DNA of 64,000 nt, taken from contig NZ_AGFF01000032.1 of NCBI RefSeq assembly GCF_000226215.1, positions 23,957 to 87,956 of the forward strand. Direction: 5' to 3'. This DNA comes from Dietzia alimentaria 72. GTDB taxonomy: Bacteria; Actinomycetota; Actinomycetes; Mycobacteriales; Mycobacteriaceae. The position numbers and the translations under genes are program-made. The notes below the pieces were generated by a model, which ran no database searches, had not been told where the DNA came from, and was given only the letters and a program-made list of their open reading frames with translations. Below are positions 1 to 9,747 of this stretch, piece by piece. How positions within the stretch are numbered: the first letter of the stretch is position 1; each line of letters starts with the position of its first letter.

Positions 1-241
1 CCTGTTCGCCGGAATGCCGACGGACGAACGCTTCTACTTCGTCCATTCCTACGGTGTCCGCAAGTGGGTCATGGAGCCGTCGGATCACCTGAAGGCGCCG
101 GGGGTCACATGGTCCAGGCACGGCGAACCGTTTGTCGCGGCCGTGGAGAACGGTCCTCTGATGGCTACCCAGTTCCATCCGGAAAAATCTGGAGACGCAG
201 GGTTGCACCTGCTCGAGAACTGGATCCGCTCCATTGGCTAG
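1..241 (+). CDS. hisH: Imidazole glycerol phosphate synthase, glutaminase subunit HisH (C-terminal part)
   Basis: The gene enters from the left edge; only the last 79 residues are present, read in the frame starting at base 2. HisH releases ammonia from glutamine and passes it to HisF to form IGP and AICAR in histidine synthesis. The visible part holds the C-terminal end of a class I glutamine amidotransferase: a FYFVHSYG strand and the QFHPEKSG motif with the catalytic His and Glu. The nucleophile Cys lies outside the window. The stop overlaps the TTG of the next small gene. Context (priA, impA, hisF, hisI downstream) confirms the assignment. Confidence 0.95.
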   Translation, partial: LFAGMPTDERFYFVHSYGVRKWVMEPSDHLKAPGVTWSRHGEPFVAAVENGPLMATQFHPEKSGDAGLHLLENWIRSIG

Positions 242-524
242 GGCAGGGGACACCCCGGCCCCGGTGTCGTTCGCGACGCTTGCGATCGCCGTGACCGGGA
301 TCGGCGTGCTGGTCCTCGCACTCACTGCCGCGGCCACGGCGCTGCTCCCGCTCCCACCGGTCGGGCGGGCGATCGTGGCGCTGCTGGGGCTCGTGCTGAC
401 GATCGTGGCAATGGGCGTGGTGTCCAACCGTCTCACCGCCAGGGCGATCCGCGCCGAGTACGGGGACGAGCCCGAGGCTGAAGTGGGCGATGGCGATCGC
501 CCCGTTACTGACGGACTAGGCTGA
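234..524 (+). CDS. Small membrane protein inside the his operon, function unknown
   Basis: A 96-residue protein that starts with TTG overlapping the end of hisH. It has two hydrophobic stretches (about residues 12-40 and 42-63), probably two transmembrane helices, followed by an acidic, charged tail. It resembles no enzyme I can name. Small membrane proteins between hisH and hisA occur in related actinomycetes, so it is probably co-transcribed with the his genes. A GTG at about 264 is an alternative start that would shorten the first helix only slightly. It ends 5 nt before priA. Confidence 0.7.
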   Translation: MARAGDTPAPVSFATLAIAVTGIGVLVLALTAAATALLPLPPVGRAIVALLGLVLTIVAMGVVSNRLTARAIRAEYGDEPEAEVGDGDRPVTDGLG

Positions 525-529
525 CGGCC

Positions 530-1279
530 GTGACCAACGCTTCTTATCTCGAACTCCTGCCCGCTGTCGACGTCGCCGACGGGCAGGCCGTCCGTCTGGT
601 CCAAGGTGAGGCAGGGACCGAGACCTCGTACGGTTCACCGCTGGATGCGGCACTGCAATGGCAGCGCGACGGTGCCGAGTGGGTGCACCTGGTCGACCTC
701 GACGCGGCGTTCGGCCGGGGCTCCAATCGTGACATCCTCGCGGAGGTCGTGGGCGCACTCGACGTGAAGGTCGAGATGTCCGGCGGAATCCGGGACGACG
801 CCTCGTTGGAAGCCGCATTGGCCACCGGCTGTGCCCGGGTGAACCTCGGTACCGCGGCGCTGGAGGACCCGGAGTGGTGCGCCTCGGCCATCGCCCGGTT
901 CGGAGACCGCATCGCGGTGGGCCTCGACGTGCGCGTGATCGACGGTGATCCCAGGCTCCGCGGTCGTGGTTGGGTCTCTGACGGCGGAAACCTGTGGGAG
1001 GTACTCGAGCGCCTGGACAGGGACGGCTGCGCGCGGTACGTCGTGACGGATGTGTCCAAGGACGGAATGCTCGGCGGCCCGAACCTGGAGATGCTCTCCC
1101 AGGTGTGTGCGGCCACCGATGCGCCCGTCGTCGCCTCCGGCGGCGTCTCGTCGGTCGCTGATCTCGAGGCCATCGCCACCCTTGTGCCCCAGGGCATCGA
1201 AGGTGCGATCGTTGGCAAGGCCCTCTACGCGGGGCGTTTCACACTCCCCGAGGCACTGGCGGCCGTCAGCGTCCGCTGA
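530..1279 (+). CDS. priA: Phosphoribosyl isomerase A (bifunctional HisA/TrpF type)
   Basis: A 249-residue (beta/alpha)8 isomerase with a GTG start. It converts ProFAR to PRFAR in histidine synthesis. In actinomycetes PriA also isomerises phosphoribosyl anthranilate, the TrpF step. The N-terminal Asp sits in [10 protein letters not shown] (residue about 11) and the second Asp in [14 protein letters not shown]. The [18 protein letters not shown] loop, with its Arg and Trp, is the PriA-type loop rather than a plain HisA loop. No trpF occurs in the trp block that follows, which supports dual function. It lies between the small membrane protein and impA. Confidence 0.93.
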   Translation: MTNASYLELLPAVDVADGQAVRLVQGEAGTETSYGSPLDAALQWQRDGAEWVHLVDLDAAFGRGSNRDILAEVVGALDVKVEMSGGIRDDASLEAALATGCARVNLGTAALEDPEWCASAIARFGDRIAVGLDVRVIDGDPRLRGRGWVSDGGNLWEVLERLDRDGCARYVVTDVSKDGMLGGPNLEMLSQVCAATDAPVVASGGVSSVADLEAIATLVPQGIEGAIVGKALYAGRFTLPEALAAVSVR

Positions 1280-1334
1280 TCGCGCCCTGACCATCTGGTA
1301 GCCACGCAGCACGACCTCGAGCAGGAGGCCCGAG

Positions 1335-2249
1335 ATGCACGATCAGACTGGAAATGTCCTGCCGACCAACCTCCCCGTCGACCCGGCTGAGGCGCTCGCG
1401 CTGGCCACCCGGGTCCTCGAGGACGTCACCCCCCGGTTCATCGAGGGTCTCGGGGCGAAGGGAGTGCAGAGCAAGGGCTCCCGCAACGACTTCGCCACCG
1501 AACTCGATCTGGAGCTTGAGCGGAAGATCTCAGGCGCACTCCGCGAGGGCACCGGCCTTGAGGTGCACGGTGAGGAGTATGGCGGCCCGCCGGTCAACGA
1601 GGGCACCCTGTGGGTGGTCGATCCGATCGACGGCACGGCCAACTATTCCCTGGGCATCCCCACTACGGGCATCCTGGTGTCGTTGGTGCACGAGCGCCAG
1701 CCGATTCTCGGCCTGACCTGGCTGCCGCTGCTCGGCATGCGCTTCACCTCCGTCGCCGGCGGGCCGCTCCAGGAGAACGACCGGGAGCTGCCGGCATTGG
1801 CCGACGTCTCGATCCGCGACGTCGGTGTAGGCCTCGGTTCACTCAATACCGGTGCCCGGGCCACCTATCCGCCGGCTTATCGCCGCGAGGTGCTCGAGCG
1901 GTTGACCCTCGATTCCGCGCGCACCCGCAAGTTCGGTTCCACCGGCGTCGACCTGTCGTTCGTCGCATCTGGTCGGCTGTCCGCCGCGGTGAGCTTCGGT
2001 AACCACGCGTGGGACAACGCGGCGGGCGCCTCTCATATCCGAGCGGCGGGCGGCGTCGTCACCGACCTCGCCGGTGAGCCGTGGTCGGTCGAGTCGCAGT
2101 CCATTCTCGCAGCGGGGCCGCGGGCCCACGCCGAGGTACTGGACAGGATCACGCAGCTCGGTGATCCCTACAACTTCTCCGAGGCGGGGCGCCGCCGTAG
2201 TACCCCGGAACCCGAGAGCCGGCGCCCGTGGCTCGACAGCGGAAGGTGA
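1335..2249 (+). CDS. impA: Inositol monophosphatase family phosphatase ImpA
   Basis: A 304-residue Mg-dependent phosphatase of the IMPase/FBPase fold, with a strong AGGAGG site before the ATG. Metal-binding motifs are HGEEYGG (about residues 78-84), [12 protein letters not shown] (about 93-104) and the C-terminal HAWDNAAG (about 220). In corynebacteria and mycobacteria an impA gene sits at this same place between hisA and hisF. Members of the family can hydrolyse inositol phosphate or histidinol phosphate, so it could supply inositol (for mycothiol or PIMs) or act in histidine synthesis. The substrate cannot be decided from sequence. Confidence 0.9.
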   Translation: MHDQTGNVLPTNLPVDPAEALALATRVLEDVTPRFIEGLGAKGVQSKGSRNDFATELDLELERKISGALREGTGLEVHGEEYGGPPVNEGTLWVVDPIDGTANYSLGIPTTGILVSLVHERQPILGLTWLPLLGMRFTSVAGGPLQENDRELPALADVSIRDVGVGLGSLNTGARATYPPAYRREVLERLTLDSARTRKFGSTGVDLSFVASGRLSAAVSFGNHAWDNAAGASHIRAAGGVVTDLAGEPWSVESQSILAAGPRAHAEVLDRITQLGDPYNFSEAGRRRSTPEPESRRPWLDSGR

Positions 2250-2256
2250 ACCGAGC

Positions 2257-3030
2257 ATGACACTCGCCACCAGAGTCATCCCCTGCCTCGATGTCGACGC
2301 GGGACGCGTGGTCAAGGGAGTCAACTTCCTCGATCTGCGCGATGCCGGAGACCCCGTCGAGCTGGCCGCCGCCTATGGCGAGCAGGGAGCTGATGAGCTC
2401 ACGTTCCTCGACGTGACTGCCTCCTCTTCGGGCCGCGGGACCATGATCGACGTGGTCAAACGCACCGCGGAGCAGATCTTCATCCCGCTCACGGTGGGCG
2501 GCGGCGTGCGGTCCGAGGAGGATGTGGACCAGTTGCTCCGTGCCGGGGCGGACAAGGTCAGCGTCAACACCGCGGCCATCGCCCGTCCCGAGCTGCTAGG
2601 CGAGCTCAGTCGTCGCTTCGGTTCCCAGTGCATCGTGTTGTCCGTGGACGCCCGCACCGTTCCGCCGGGGTCTGACCCCACCCCGTCCGGTTGGGAGGTC
2701 ACCACGCACGGTGGTCGTCGCGGGACGGGGATCGACGCGGTCGAATGGGCGCGCCGCGGCCAGGACCTGGGAGTGGGGGAGATCCTGCTCAACTCGATGG
2801 ACGCCGACGGCACTAAGGCCGGATTCGACCTGGCGATGCTCCGTGCGGTCCGCGAGGCCGTGAGTGTCCCGGTGATCGCCTCGGGCGGTGCGGGTGCCGT
2901 CGAGCACTTCGCTCCGGCGGTCCACGCCGGGGCCGATGCGGTACTGGCGGCCAGCGTCTTCCACTTCGGTGAAATGACCATCGGTGACGTAAAAGAGGCG
3001 CTCGCTGCTGACGGGGTGACCGTCCGGTGA
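2257..3030 (+). CDS. hisF: Imidazole glycerol phosphate synthase, cyclase subunit HisF
   Basis: A 257-residue TIM-barrel cyclase that joins ammonia from HisH to PRFAR to give IGP and AICAR. The start is the ATG of [16 protein letters not shown]; the open frame runs further upstream but overlaps impA there. The catalytic Asp pair is visible in CLDVDAG (residue 12) and VLSVDARTV (about residue 131). Phosphate-binding glycine loops are TVGGGVRS and IASGGAG. The 3' end overlaps hisI by 4 nt (GTGA), which suggests coupled translation. Confidence 0.97.
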   Translation: MTLATRVIPCLDVDAGRVVKGVNFLDLRDAGDPVELAAAYGEQGADELTFLDVTASSSGRGTMIDVVKRTAEQIFIPLTVGGGVRSEEDVDQLLRAGADKVSVNTAAIARPELLGELSRRFGSQCIVLSVDARTVPPGSDPTPSGWEVTTHGGRRGTGIDAVEWARRGQDLGVGEILLNSMDADGTKAGFDLAMLRAVREAVSVPVIASGGAGAVEHFAPAVHAGADAVLAASVFHFGEMTIGDVKEALAADGVTVR

Positions 3031-3380
3031 GTGATCACATGTTGGATCCGGCCATCGCGGACCGGCTGACCCGGAACGCCGACGGGTTGGTCGCGGCCGT
3101 CGTGCAGGACGCCACATCGGGCCGCGTGCTCATGATGGCCTGGATGGACGACGCATCCCTGGCAGAGACTCTCGCAACGAGGCGCGGCGTGTACTTCTCG
3201 CGCTCGCGCGGGCAGCGGTGGGTGAAGGGTGAGACGTCCGGTCACGTGCAGCACGTGCGTGGCGTTGAAATCGACTGCGACGGCGACACCGTCCTGCTCA
3301 GGGTCGACCAGACCGGGGCCGCATGCCATAAAGGCACCTTCAGCTGCTTCGACACCGCCACGCTCCTCGAGGAGGACTGA
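3027..3380 (+). CDS. hisI: Phosphoribosyl-AMP cyclohydrolase HisI
   Basis: A 117-residue monofunctional cyclohydrolase that opens the adenine ring of PR-AMP in histidine synthesis. It starts at a GTG overlapping the hisF stop. The zinc and substrate region is clear: [18 protein letters not shown], then [15 protein letters not shown] and CHKGTFSCF, with the expected Cys residues. There is no HisE pyrophosphohydrolase domain, so hisE must be elsewhere, as in mycobacteria. Confidence 0.96.
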   Translation: MSDHMLDPAIADRLTRNADGLVAAVVQDATSGRVLMMAWMDDASLAETLATRRGVYFSRSRGQRWVKGETSGHVQHVRGVEIDCDGDTVLLRVDQTGAACHKGTFSCFDTATLLEED

Positions 3381-3384
3381 GTTA

Positions 3385-3564
3385 GTGCCCTTCATCCAGA
3401 TCAATCAGCTCGACGGGATGGACGCCGCCGGTAAGGCGCGCGTCATCGAGGCGGTCACGGCCGCCTACGCGGAATCCACGGGCAAGGACCCCGCCAAGGT
3501 GTGGGTGCATGTCAACGACATGGCCCGTGACTCCTTCGGGATCGGCGGCAAGGCCGTCGGATGA
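3385..3564 (+). CDS. 4-oxalocrotonate tautomerase family protein
   Basis: A 59-residue protein from a GTG start 4 nt after the hisI stop. Its N-terminus reads MPFIQINQL, so removal of Met exposes the Pro-1 used as general base in this superfamily. The rest follows the family pattern ([17 protein letters not shown], then VWVHVNDM and a final FGIGGKAVG). It ends in an ATGA overlap with trpE, so it bridges the his and trp genes in one transcript. Its substrate is unknown; small tautomerases act on keto-enol pairs of many metabolites. Confidence 0.85.
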   Translation: MPFIQINQLDGMDAAGKARVIEAVTAAYAESTGKDPAKVWVHVNDMARDSFGIGGKAVG

Positions 3565-5102
3565 GCACCGAGACCACCACTTTCGAACAGTTCCGTGCGT
3601 TGGCCCGGGGCCATCGGGTCGTGCCGGTGGTACGGACGGTGCTGGCGGACTCCGAGACCCCGCTGTCTGCGTACGTCAAGCTCGCGGATGACCGCCCGGG
3701 GACCTTCCTACTGGAATCCGCCGAGCACGGCCGGTCGTGGTCGCGGTGGTCTTTCATCGGGTGTGGGGCCGCGGCCGCGCTGACCGTCGACCAGACGGGA
3801 GAGGCGACCTGGTGGGGCCACGTACCTGCGGGCGCTCCCACCGGCGGTGATCCTTGGGACGCGCTCCGCCGCACTCTGGAGCTGCTCCGTACCGATCAGA
3901 TCGACGGGCTGCCCCCGCTGACGTCCGGAATGGTCGGCTACGTGGGTTACGACACGATCCGTCGTCTGGAGCGCATCGAGCCGGACACGATCGACGATCT
4001 CGAGGTCCCCGAGCTGGTGCAGTTGCTCGCCACGGACCTGGCGGCGTTCGACCACCATCAAGGTCGGATCCACCTGATCGCCAACGCCGTGAACTGGGAC
4101 GGAAGCGATGAGCGGATCGAGGAAGCGTATGCCGACGCCGTGCGGCGTGTGGATTCGATGACCGCCCGGTTGGCAGCCCCGGGAACGGGTGGGGTGAGCG
4201 TTTTCGACACGCCCACGCCGCAGATCCGCCGAAAGACCGACCAGGCGACCTATCACTCGCGGGTCGCGAACATCATCGAACAGATCTACTCGGGTGAAGC
4301 GTTCCAGGTGGTGCTCAGCCAGCGCTTTGAGATGGACACGCAGGCCTCGCCGCGGGATGTCTACCGCATCCTGCGCACCACCAACCCCAGCCCGTACATG
4401 TTCCTCATGACGATCCCGGACGGGACCGGGGAGGACGGCTTCGGCGGCACGGCGTTCACGATCGTCGGTTCCAGTCCGGAGGCGCTGGTGACGGTGCAGG
4501 ACGGGACCGCCATAACCCATCCGATCGCCGGGACGAGGCCACGGGGTGACGACGACGACCACGACGTGCTGCTGGCCAAGGACCTGGTGGAGGACGCCAA
4601 GGAGAATGCGGAACACCTCATGCTGGTCGACCTCGGACGCAACGACCTGGGCCGGGTATGCGAGCCCGGCACCGTGGTGGTGACCGAATTCCGCCAGGTG
4701 GAGCGGTACAGCCACGTGATGCATCTCGTCTCCACGGTGACGGGGCGCCTGGCGGACGGGCGTACCGGTCTCGACGCGGTGGCGGCATGCTTCCCGGCGG
4801 GGACCCTGTCGGGGTCGCCCAAACCGCGCGCGTTGCAGATCATCGAGGATCTCGAGGACACGCGCCGCGGGGTGTACGGCGGTGTGGTGGGCTACGTGGA
4901 CTTCGCGGGCAACACCGATCAGGCCATCGCGATCCGGTCCGCGGTGATCAAGGACGGCACGGCCTACGTCCAGGCCGGCGCGGGCATCGTCGCGGACTCG
5001 GTCGCGGCCTCGGAGGACGAAGAATGCCGAAACAAGGCGATGGCGGTCCTCAGAGCCGTAGCGGCGGCGGAGACCCTGCGAGACGCGGGGACGACCCGGT
5101 GA
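3561..5102 (+). CDS. trpE: Anthranilate synthase component I TrpE
   Basis: A 513-residue chorismate-binding enzyme making anthranilate with a TrpG glutaminase that is not in this window. The N-terminal LLES motif (residues 50-53) is the tryptophan feedback site. The catalytic half shows [11 protein letters not shown] (about 320), LGRNDLGRV (about 358) and [13 protein letters not shown] (about 414). It overlaps the tautomerase gene upstream and the membrane protein gene downstream by 4 nt each, leaving no room for a leader-peptide attenuator directly in front of it. Confidence 0.97.
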   Translation: MSTETTTFEQFRALARGHRVVPVVRTVLADSETPLSAYVKLADDRPGTFLLESAEHGRSWSRWSFIGCGAAAALTVDQTGEATWWGHVPAGAPTGGDPWDALRRTLELLRTDQIDGLPPLTSGMVGYVGYDTIRRLERIEPDTIDDLEVPELVQLLATDLAAFDHHQGRIHLIANAVNWDGSDERIEEAYADAVRRVDSMTARLAAPGTGGVSVFDTPTPQIRRKTDQATYHSRVANIIEQIYSGEAFQVVLSQRFEMDTQASPRDVYRILRTTNPSPYMFLMTIPDGTGEDGFGGTAFTIVGSSPEALVTVQDGTAITHPIAGTRPRGDDDDHDVLLAKDLVEDAKENAEHLMLVDLGRNDLGRVCEPGTVVVTEFRQVERYSHVMHLVSTVTGRLADGRTGLDAVAACFPAGTLSGSPKPRALQIIEDLEDTRRGVYGGVVGYVDFAGNTDQAIAIRSAVIKDGTAYVQAGAGIVADSVAASEDEECRNKAMAVLRAVAAAETLRDAGTTR

Positions 5103-5743
5103 GCCGTCGAGTGCGACTGCAGGCGCCGATGATCCTGCTCGTGATCGCCGCGGTGCTGCTGTGGGTGGCCTCGCGAATGGTGTGGCTGGACGTTGTTGCG
5201 TTCAACGACCAGTCGGGTGAAGCCCGCCGCGCACTGTCGGGCGGGGACTGGCAGCCCGCACTGGTTCCGCTGGCCCTGGGTTCCCTCGCCGCGATCGCGG
5301 CGGTGGCGCTTGTACGGGGGGTGGCGGCGAGGGCCGTCGGCGCCGTTATCGCGTTACTCGGTGCGGCTACCGGGACACTGATGTTCTCGTCGCTCGGCGA
5401 CGTCGATCAGGACCGGGTGCACACCGTGATCACCAGCGACGAGGGACAGGCCCGCACCGATGCGGGGCCGGGCGCCCAGGGTTCCGAGTCTGTCCCGCAG
5501 TGGTCGAACGTCACGGAGGTCTCGACCAGATCCCCGGGCCCGGTCCTCACTGGAGTGGGTGCCGTGGCGCTGCTCGCTGCCGGGCTCGTCGTGATGATCT
5601 GGCCCGCACGACCGGTGGAGCGCGACGGGCGTTACGTCACTCCCGCTGCCCGTCGTGAGGAGGCTGCCGCAACCGGTGAGGGGGACGGCGAGGGTCGAGA
5701 CCTGTGGCGTGAACTCGACGACGGCCGCGATCCGACCGGCTGA
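5099..5743 (+). CDS. Trp biosynthesis-associated membrane protein
   Basis: A 214-residue protein from a GTG overlapping the trpE stop. It has about four hydrophobic segments: [52 protein letters not shown] and [21 protein letters not shown] polar loop lies between the third and fourth, and the C-terminus is charged. A membrane protein at this exact place, between trpE and trpC, is conserved in actinomycetes (the trp operon-associated membrane protein family). Its role is unknown. Confidence 0.85.
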   Translation: MSRRVRLQAPMILLVIAAVLLWVASRMVWLDVVAFNDQSGEARRALSGGDWQPALVPLALGSLAAIAAVALVRGVAARAVGAVIALLGAATGTLMFSSLGDVDQDRVHTVITSDEGQARTDAGPGAQGSESVPQWSNVTEVSTRSPGPVLTGVGAVALLAAGLVVMIWPARPVERDGRYVTPAARREEAAATGEGDGEGRDLWRELDDGRDPTG

Positions 5744-5768
5744 AGCCGTAGCCGGTGGGACCGAATTC

Positions 5769-5796
5769 GGGAACCCCGACGCGGACCTATATTGTT
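5769..5796 (+). promoter_or_regulatory. Possible promoter in front of trpC
   Basis: The 98-nt gap before trpC has an AT-rich TATATT at 5788-5793 that could be a -10 element with a start near 5800. GGAAC at 5770-5774 and GTT at 5794-5796, 19 nt apart, also loosely resemble an ECF-sigma promoter. Neither has a perfect partner, so this is only a candidate for internal transcription of trpCBA-lgt. Confidence 0.3.
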
Positions 5797-5841
5797 GATG
5801 TCGATCACACTTTCCGCCCCAACAGCTCAAGGGAGGTCTCG

Positions 5842-6654
5842 GTGGGTACCGTTCTCGACTCGATTCTCGACGGGGTCCGCGAGGATGTCGCTGCCCGCGA
5901 GGCGGTCCTCGACTTCGCATCGGTCAAAAAGGCCGCGCAGTCGGCCTCCGAACCGCTCGACGCGCTCAAGGCGCTGCGCGAACCCGGTGTAGGTGTGATT
6001 GCGGAGGTCAAGCGCGCGAGCCCGTCAAAGGGTGCGCTCGCCGACATCCCCGATCCCGCTGTATTGGCTCGCATGTACGAGGAGGGTGGCGCCCGCGTCA
6101 TCTCCTGCCTCACCGAGGAGCGCCGTTTTCACGGGAGCCTGGCGGATCTGGACGCTGTGCGTCGTGCGGTGGACATCCCGGTGCTACGCAAGGACTTCGT
6201 GGTGGGCCCGTATCAGATCCATGAGGCCCGCGCCCACGGTGCGGACCTGGTGCTGCTGATCGTGGCCGCCCTGGAGCAGGAAGCACTGGTGTCGCTGCTG
6301 GACCGCACGGAGTCGCTGGGTATGACGGCGCTGGTGGAGGTCCACACCGAGGAGGAAGCCGACCGCGCCCTCGAGGCCGGCGCCACCGTGATCGGTGTCA
6401 ACGCCCGCAATCTGAAGACGCTGGAAGTCGACCGCGACGTGTTCTCCCGCATCGCACCGGGTTTGCCGTCGGACGTGGTCAAGATCGCCGAGTCCGGAGT
6501 TCGGGACGCCTCTGACCTCCTCGCGTATGCGAGCGTCGGCGCGGACGCGGTTCTCGTCGGCGAAGGGCTCGTGACACAGGGTGATCCTCGTGCGGCATGC
6601 AACGCGCTGGCCACGGCGGGCGCCCACCCCTCCTGCCCGCAGGGACCCCGCTAA
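5842..6654 (+). CDS. trpC: Indole-3-glycerol phosphate synthase TrpC
   Basis: A 270-residue TIM-barrel enzyme closing CdRP to indole-3-glycerol phosphate. The GTG of [12 protein letters not shown] is chosen because GGGAGG lies just upstream and family members start here; the frame is open further upstream. Active-site signatures are [37 protein letters not shown] and [13 protein letters not shown], with KIAESGV near the end. There is no TrpF domain attached, in line with PriA doing that step. The following gap before trpB is 34 nt. Confidence 0.96.
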   Translation: MGTVLDSILDGVREDVAAREAVLDFASVKKAAQSASEPLDALKALREPGVGVIAEVKRASPSKGALADIPDPAVLARMYEEGGARVISCLTEERRFHGSLADLDAVRRAVDIPVLRKDFVVGPYQIHEARAHGADLVLLIVAALEQEALVSLLDRTESLGMTALVEVHTEEEADRALEAGATVIGVNARNLKTLEVDRDVFSRIAPGLPSDVVKIAESGVRDASDLLAYASVGADAVLVGEGLVTQGDPRAACNALATAGAHPSCPQGPR

Positions 6655-6688
6655 GTCCCTGCGCCCGGCTTCCGGCAGACTGGGAGCT

Positions 6689-8017
6689 GTGAATTCCAAG
6701 GATCTTTCGTCACTGCCCACGATGGGGGACGTGCTCCGGACCACCACCGGACATGAGCCCGACCACCGGGGCCACTGGGGGCCGTTCGGGGGACGCTTCG
6801 TCCCCGAGGCACTGATGGCTGTAGTGGACGAGGTGACTGACGCCTACGCCAAGGCCCGCGCGGACGAGGAGTACCTCGCCGAGCTGGACAACCTGCAGCG
6901 GCACTACTCGGGTCGCCCCTCGCCGCTGTACGAGGCTAAGCGTTTCGGTGCGGAGATCGGCGCACGCGTCTTTCTCAAGCGCGAGGACCTCAACCACACC
7001 GGTTCGCACAAGATCAACAACGTCCTCGGTCAGGCATTGCTCGCCGTGCGTATGGGCAAGACCCGTGTGATCGCGGAGACCGGAGCCGGTCAGCACGGAG
7101 TCGCGACCGCGACCGCGTGTGCGCTGCTCGGACTCGAGTGCAAGGTCTACATGGGCGCGGTCGACGTGCGTCGTCAGGCTCTCAACGTGGCGCGGATGCG
7201 GCTGCTCGGGGCGGAGGTCGAGGCCGTCGAGGTCGGGTCCGCCACGCTGAAGGACGCCATCAACGAAGCCATGCGCGACTGGGTCTCGCGAGCAGACGAT
7301 TCCTATTACGCTTTTGGTACCGCCGCCGGCCCCCACCCGTTCCCGTCGATGGTGCGGGACTTCCAGCGGATCGTAGGCACCGAAGCGCGCGCGCAGATCC
7401 TCGATCAGGCCGGCCGACTGCCGGATGTCGCGGTGGCGTGTGTGGGCGGGGGGTCCAACGCGATTGGTCTGTTCCATCCGTTTCTCGACGACGCCTCGGT
7501 CCGGCTCGTGGGTTGCGAAGCCGGCGGCGACGGGGCGAAGACCGGCCGCACGGCGGCCACGATCAACGCCGGCCACCCGGGCGTCTTCCAGGGTTCCTAC
7601 GCGCACCTCATGCAGAACGACGACGGTCAGACGATCGAGTCGCATTCGATCTCGGCGGGCCTAGACTACCCGGGGGTCGGGCCCGAACACTCACGTCTGG
7701 CGGATATCGGTCGGGCGGAGTACCGGCCGATCACCGATACCCAGGCGATGGACGCGTTCGCCCAGCTGAGTCGCTCGGAGGGGATCATTCCCGCCATCGA
7801 GTCGGCCCACGCGGTCGCCGGAGCCGCCCAGCTCGCTGCCGAGGGAATGGACCTGATCCTGGTCAACATCTCCGGCCGTGGGGACAAGGATGTGGACACC
7901 GCCGCCCGGTGGTTCGGTCTGCTCGACGGGGGGACCCCGCCCGAGGCCGGGGTGGATTCGAGCCAGGGCGTCGACGACGGCGACGGCGATTACGCGGACG
8001 GGGGAGTCGAGGGATGA
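6689..8017 (+). CDS. trpB: Tryptophan synthase beta chain TrpB
   Basis: A 442-residue PLP enzyme joining indole and serine. The GTG of [14 protein letters not shown] is chosen; the open frame extends upstream into the trpC 3' end. The PLP lysine is in [13 protein letters not shown], the phosphate-binding loop in [10 protein letters not shown], and ISGRGDKD closes the core. The last 28 residues form an acidic Asp/Gly-rich tail beyond the usual end. It overlaps trpA by 4 nt (ATGA), as expected for subunits of one complex. Confidence 0.97.
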   Translation: MNSKDLSSLPTMGDVLRTTTGHEPDHRGHWGPFGGRFVPEALMAVVDEVTDAYAKARADEEYLAELDNLQRHYSGRPSPLYEAKRFGAEIGARVFLKREDLNHTGSHKINNVLGQALLAVRMGKTRVIAETGAGQHGVATATACALLGLECKVYMGAVDVRRQALNVARMRLLGAEVEAVEVGSATLKDAINEAMRDWVSRADDSYYAFGTAAGPHPFPSMVRDFQRIVGTEARAQILDQAGRLPDVAVACVGGGSNAIGLFHPFLDDASVRLVGCEAGGDGAKTGRTAATINAGHPGVFQGSYAHLMQNDDGQTIESHSISAGLDYPGVGPEHSRLADIGRAEYRPITDTQAMDAFAQLSRSEGIIPAIESAHAVAGAAQLAAEGMDLILVNISGRGDKDVDTAARWFGLLDGGTPPEAGVDSSQGVDDGDGDYADGGVEG

Positions 8018-8805
8018 GCGTTCTCAGTGACGTCTTCACACGGTGTCGGAGCGAGAACCGGGCAGCACTCATCGGGTACTACCCGGCCGGGTTCCCGACC
8101 GTGGAGGGCTCGATCGCCGCTGTGCGCACGATGGTCGCGAACGGCTGCGACATCGTGGAGGTGGGCATTCCCTACTCGGACCCCATGATGGATGGCCCGA
8201 CGATCCAGGCCGCGGCGGACACCGCCATCGCGGCCGGCTTCCGGGTCCGGGATACTTTTGATGTTGTGCGGGCAGTCGCCGACGCCGGAGCGGTGCCAGC
8301 GGTCATGAGCTATTGGAACCCGATACTGCAGTACGGCGTGGATCGCTTCGCCGCCGACCTGGCCGCCGCCGGGGGAGCCGGGGTCATCACCCCGGACCTG
8401 ATCCCCGAGGAGGCGCAGGAGTGGATCGCGGCCACTGACGCCCACGGGATCGATCGGGTGTTCATGGTTGCGCCGTCGTCGACTCCGGAACGCCTGGCCA
8501 TGACGCTGGAACGGACCGGGGGTTTCGTCTACGTCCAGGCAGTCATGGGCGTCACCGGGGCCCGAGACGTCGTGACCGAAGCGCCCAAGGTGTTGACCGC
8601 CCGGGTCCGGGAGGTCTCGGATCTCGCGTGTGGTGTGGGCCTCGGTGTCCGCAATGGTGAACAGGCCGCTGAAATCGCCGCGTATGCCGATGGCGTGATC
8701 GTGGGCTCGGCGCTCATCACCGCCGCGAATGAGGGGCTGGGTGCGCTGGGCCGACTCACGGCAGAACTGGCTGACGGAGTCCGGCGGAAGGGTGCGGGCT
8801 CGTGA
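8014..8805 (+). CDS. trpA: Tryptophan synthase alpha chain TrpA
   Basis: A 263-residue TIM-barrel subunit that cleaves indole-3-glycerol phosphate and channels indole to TrpB. The motif [15 protein letters not shown] carries the catalytic Glu and Asp, and [11 protein letters not shown] and [11 protein letters not shown] are typical. The start ATG overlaps the trpB stop and its own stop overlaps the GTG of lgt, so trpB, trpA and lgt are translationally linked. Confidence 0.97.
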   Translation: MSVLSDVFTRCRSENRAALIGYYPAGFPTVEGSIAAVRTMVANGCDIVEVGIPYSDPMMDGPTIQAAADTAIAAGFRVRDTFDVVRAVADAGAVPAVMSYWNPILQYGVDRFAADLAAAGGAGVITPDLIPEEAQEWIAATDAHGIDRVFMVAPSSTPERLAMTLERTGGFVYVQAVMGVTGARDVVTEAPKVLTARVREVSDLACGVGLGVRNGEQAAEIAAYADGVIVGSALITAANEGLGALGRLTAELADGVRRKGAGS

Positions 8806-9707
8806 TCCCGAGTCCGCCGCAGGGGGTCTGGGAGATCGGACCGCTTCCCCTGCGCGCCTATGCCCTGTGGATCATCCTCGGCATCGTCGTGGCGATCTGG
8901 TGGGGCGAGAAGCGCTGGGTTTCCCGGGGTGGCCGAGAGGGCGTGGTAATCGACACAGCCTTGTGGGCCATCCCGTTCGGACTGATCGGTGGCCGTGCCT
9001 ATCACGTGGCCACCGACTGGTACCGCTACTTCGGCGAGGGCAAGAACCCGGTTGACGCTCTGAAGATCTGGGACGGTGGGCTGGGGATCTGGGGCGCGGT
9101 CGCCCTCGGCGCCCTCGGCGCCTACATCGGGCTGCGTCAGCAGGGCATCCGTGCGATCGGAGCCTTCGGGGACTCGGTGGCGCCGGGCATCGTCCTGGCG
9201 CAGGGGATCGGCCGTCTGGGTAACTATTTCAACCAAGAACTCTACGGTCGCCAGACCGACGTCCCCTGGGCCCTGGAGATCTACCAGCGCTACGACGAGA
9301 CCTACGGTTACTCCGAGACCATCGGTCGCTCCACCGGTCAGGTGTTGGCGACAGTCCACCCGACGTTCCTCTACGAACTGTTGTGGAACGTCCTCGTGGC
9401 CCTCATCCTGGTCCTCATCGACCGTCGTCTCAAGCTGGGTCACGGACGAGTGTTCGCGCTCTACGTGGCCCTGTACTGCTTCGGTCGGTTCTGGGTGGAG
9501 CTGCTGCGCGCCGACTCGGCCACGATGGTGTTCGGTCTCCGGATCAACACCATCGTCTCCATCGTGGTGATGCTCGCCGCGCTCATCTATTTCTGGCGCG
9601 CCCGGCGTGGTCGCGAGGATCCCTCCGAGCTGCGACCTCTTGGCGAGAATCCGGATTCAGTAGAGAACATTTCCGGTGAGGATGCACCCCCGTTGACCGA
9701 TCGTTGA
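8802..9707 (+). CDS. lgt: Prolipoprotein diacylglyceryl transferase Lgt
   Basis: A 301-residue polytopic membrane enzyme that transfers diacylglycerol to the lipobox cysteine of prolipoproteins. Signature segments are [14 protein letters not shown] and [13 protein letters not shown], with about seven hydrophobic helices. The tail is short and charged. Its place after trpA matches mycobacteria. Likely substrates in this window are the ABC binding protein at 22140 and the DUF732 protein at 36015. Confidence 0.96.
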   Translation: MIPSPPQGVWEIGPLPLRAYALWIILGIVVAIWWGEKRWVSRGGREGVVIDTALWAIPFGLIGGRAYHVATDWYRYFGEGKNPVDALKIWDGGLGIWGAVALGALGAYIGLRQQGIRAIGAFGDSVAPGIVLAQGIGRLGNYFNQELYGRQTDVPWALEIYQRYDETYGYSETIGRSTGQVLATVHPTFLYELLWNVLVALILVLIDRRLKLGHGRVFALYVALYCFGRFWVELLRADSATMVFGLRINTIVSIVVMLAALIYFWRARRGREDPSELRPLGENPDSVENISGEDAPPLTDR

Positions 9708-9747
9708 CGTTGGGTTCACCAGCCGCGCGGCTGAGGGGACTAGATTG

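Noticed and set aside
3540..3565. Tryptophan attenuator before trpE
   Set aside because: trpE overlaps the tautomerase gene, so there is no space for a leader peptide and hairpins.
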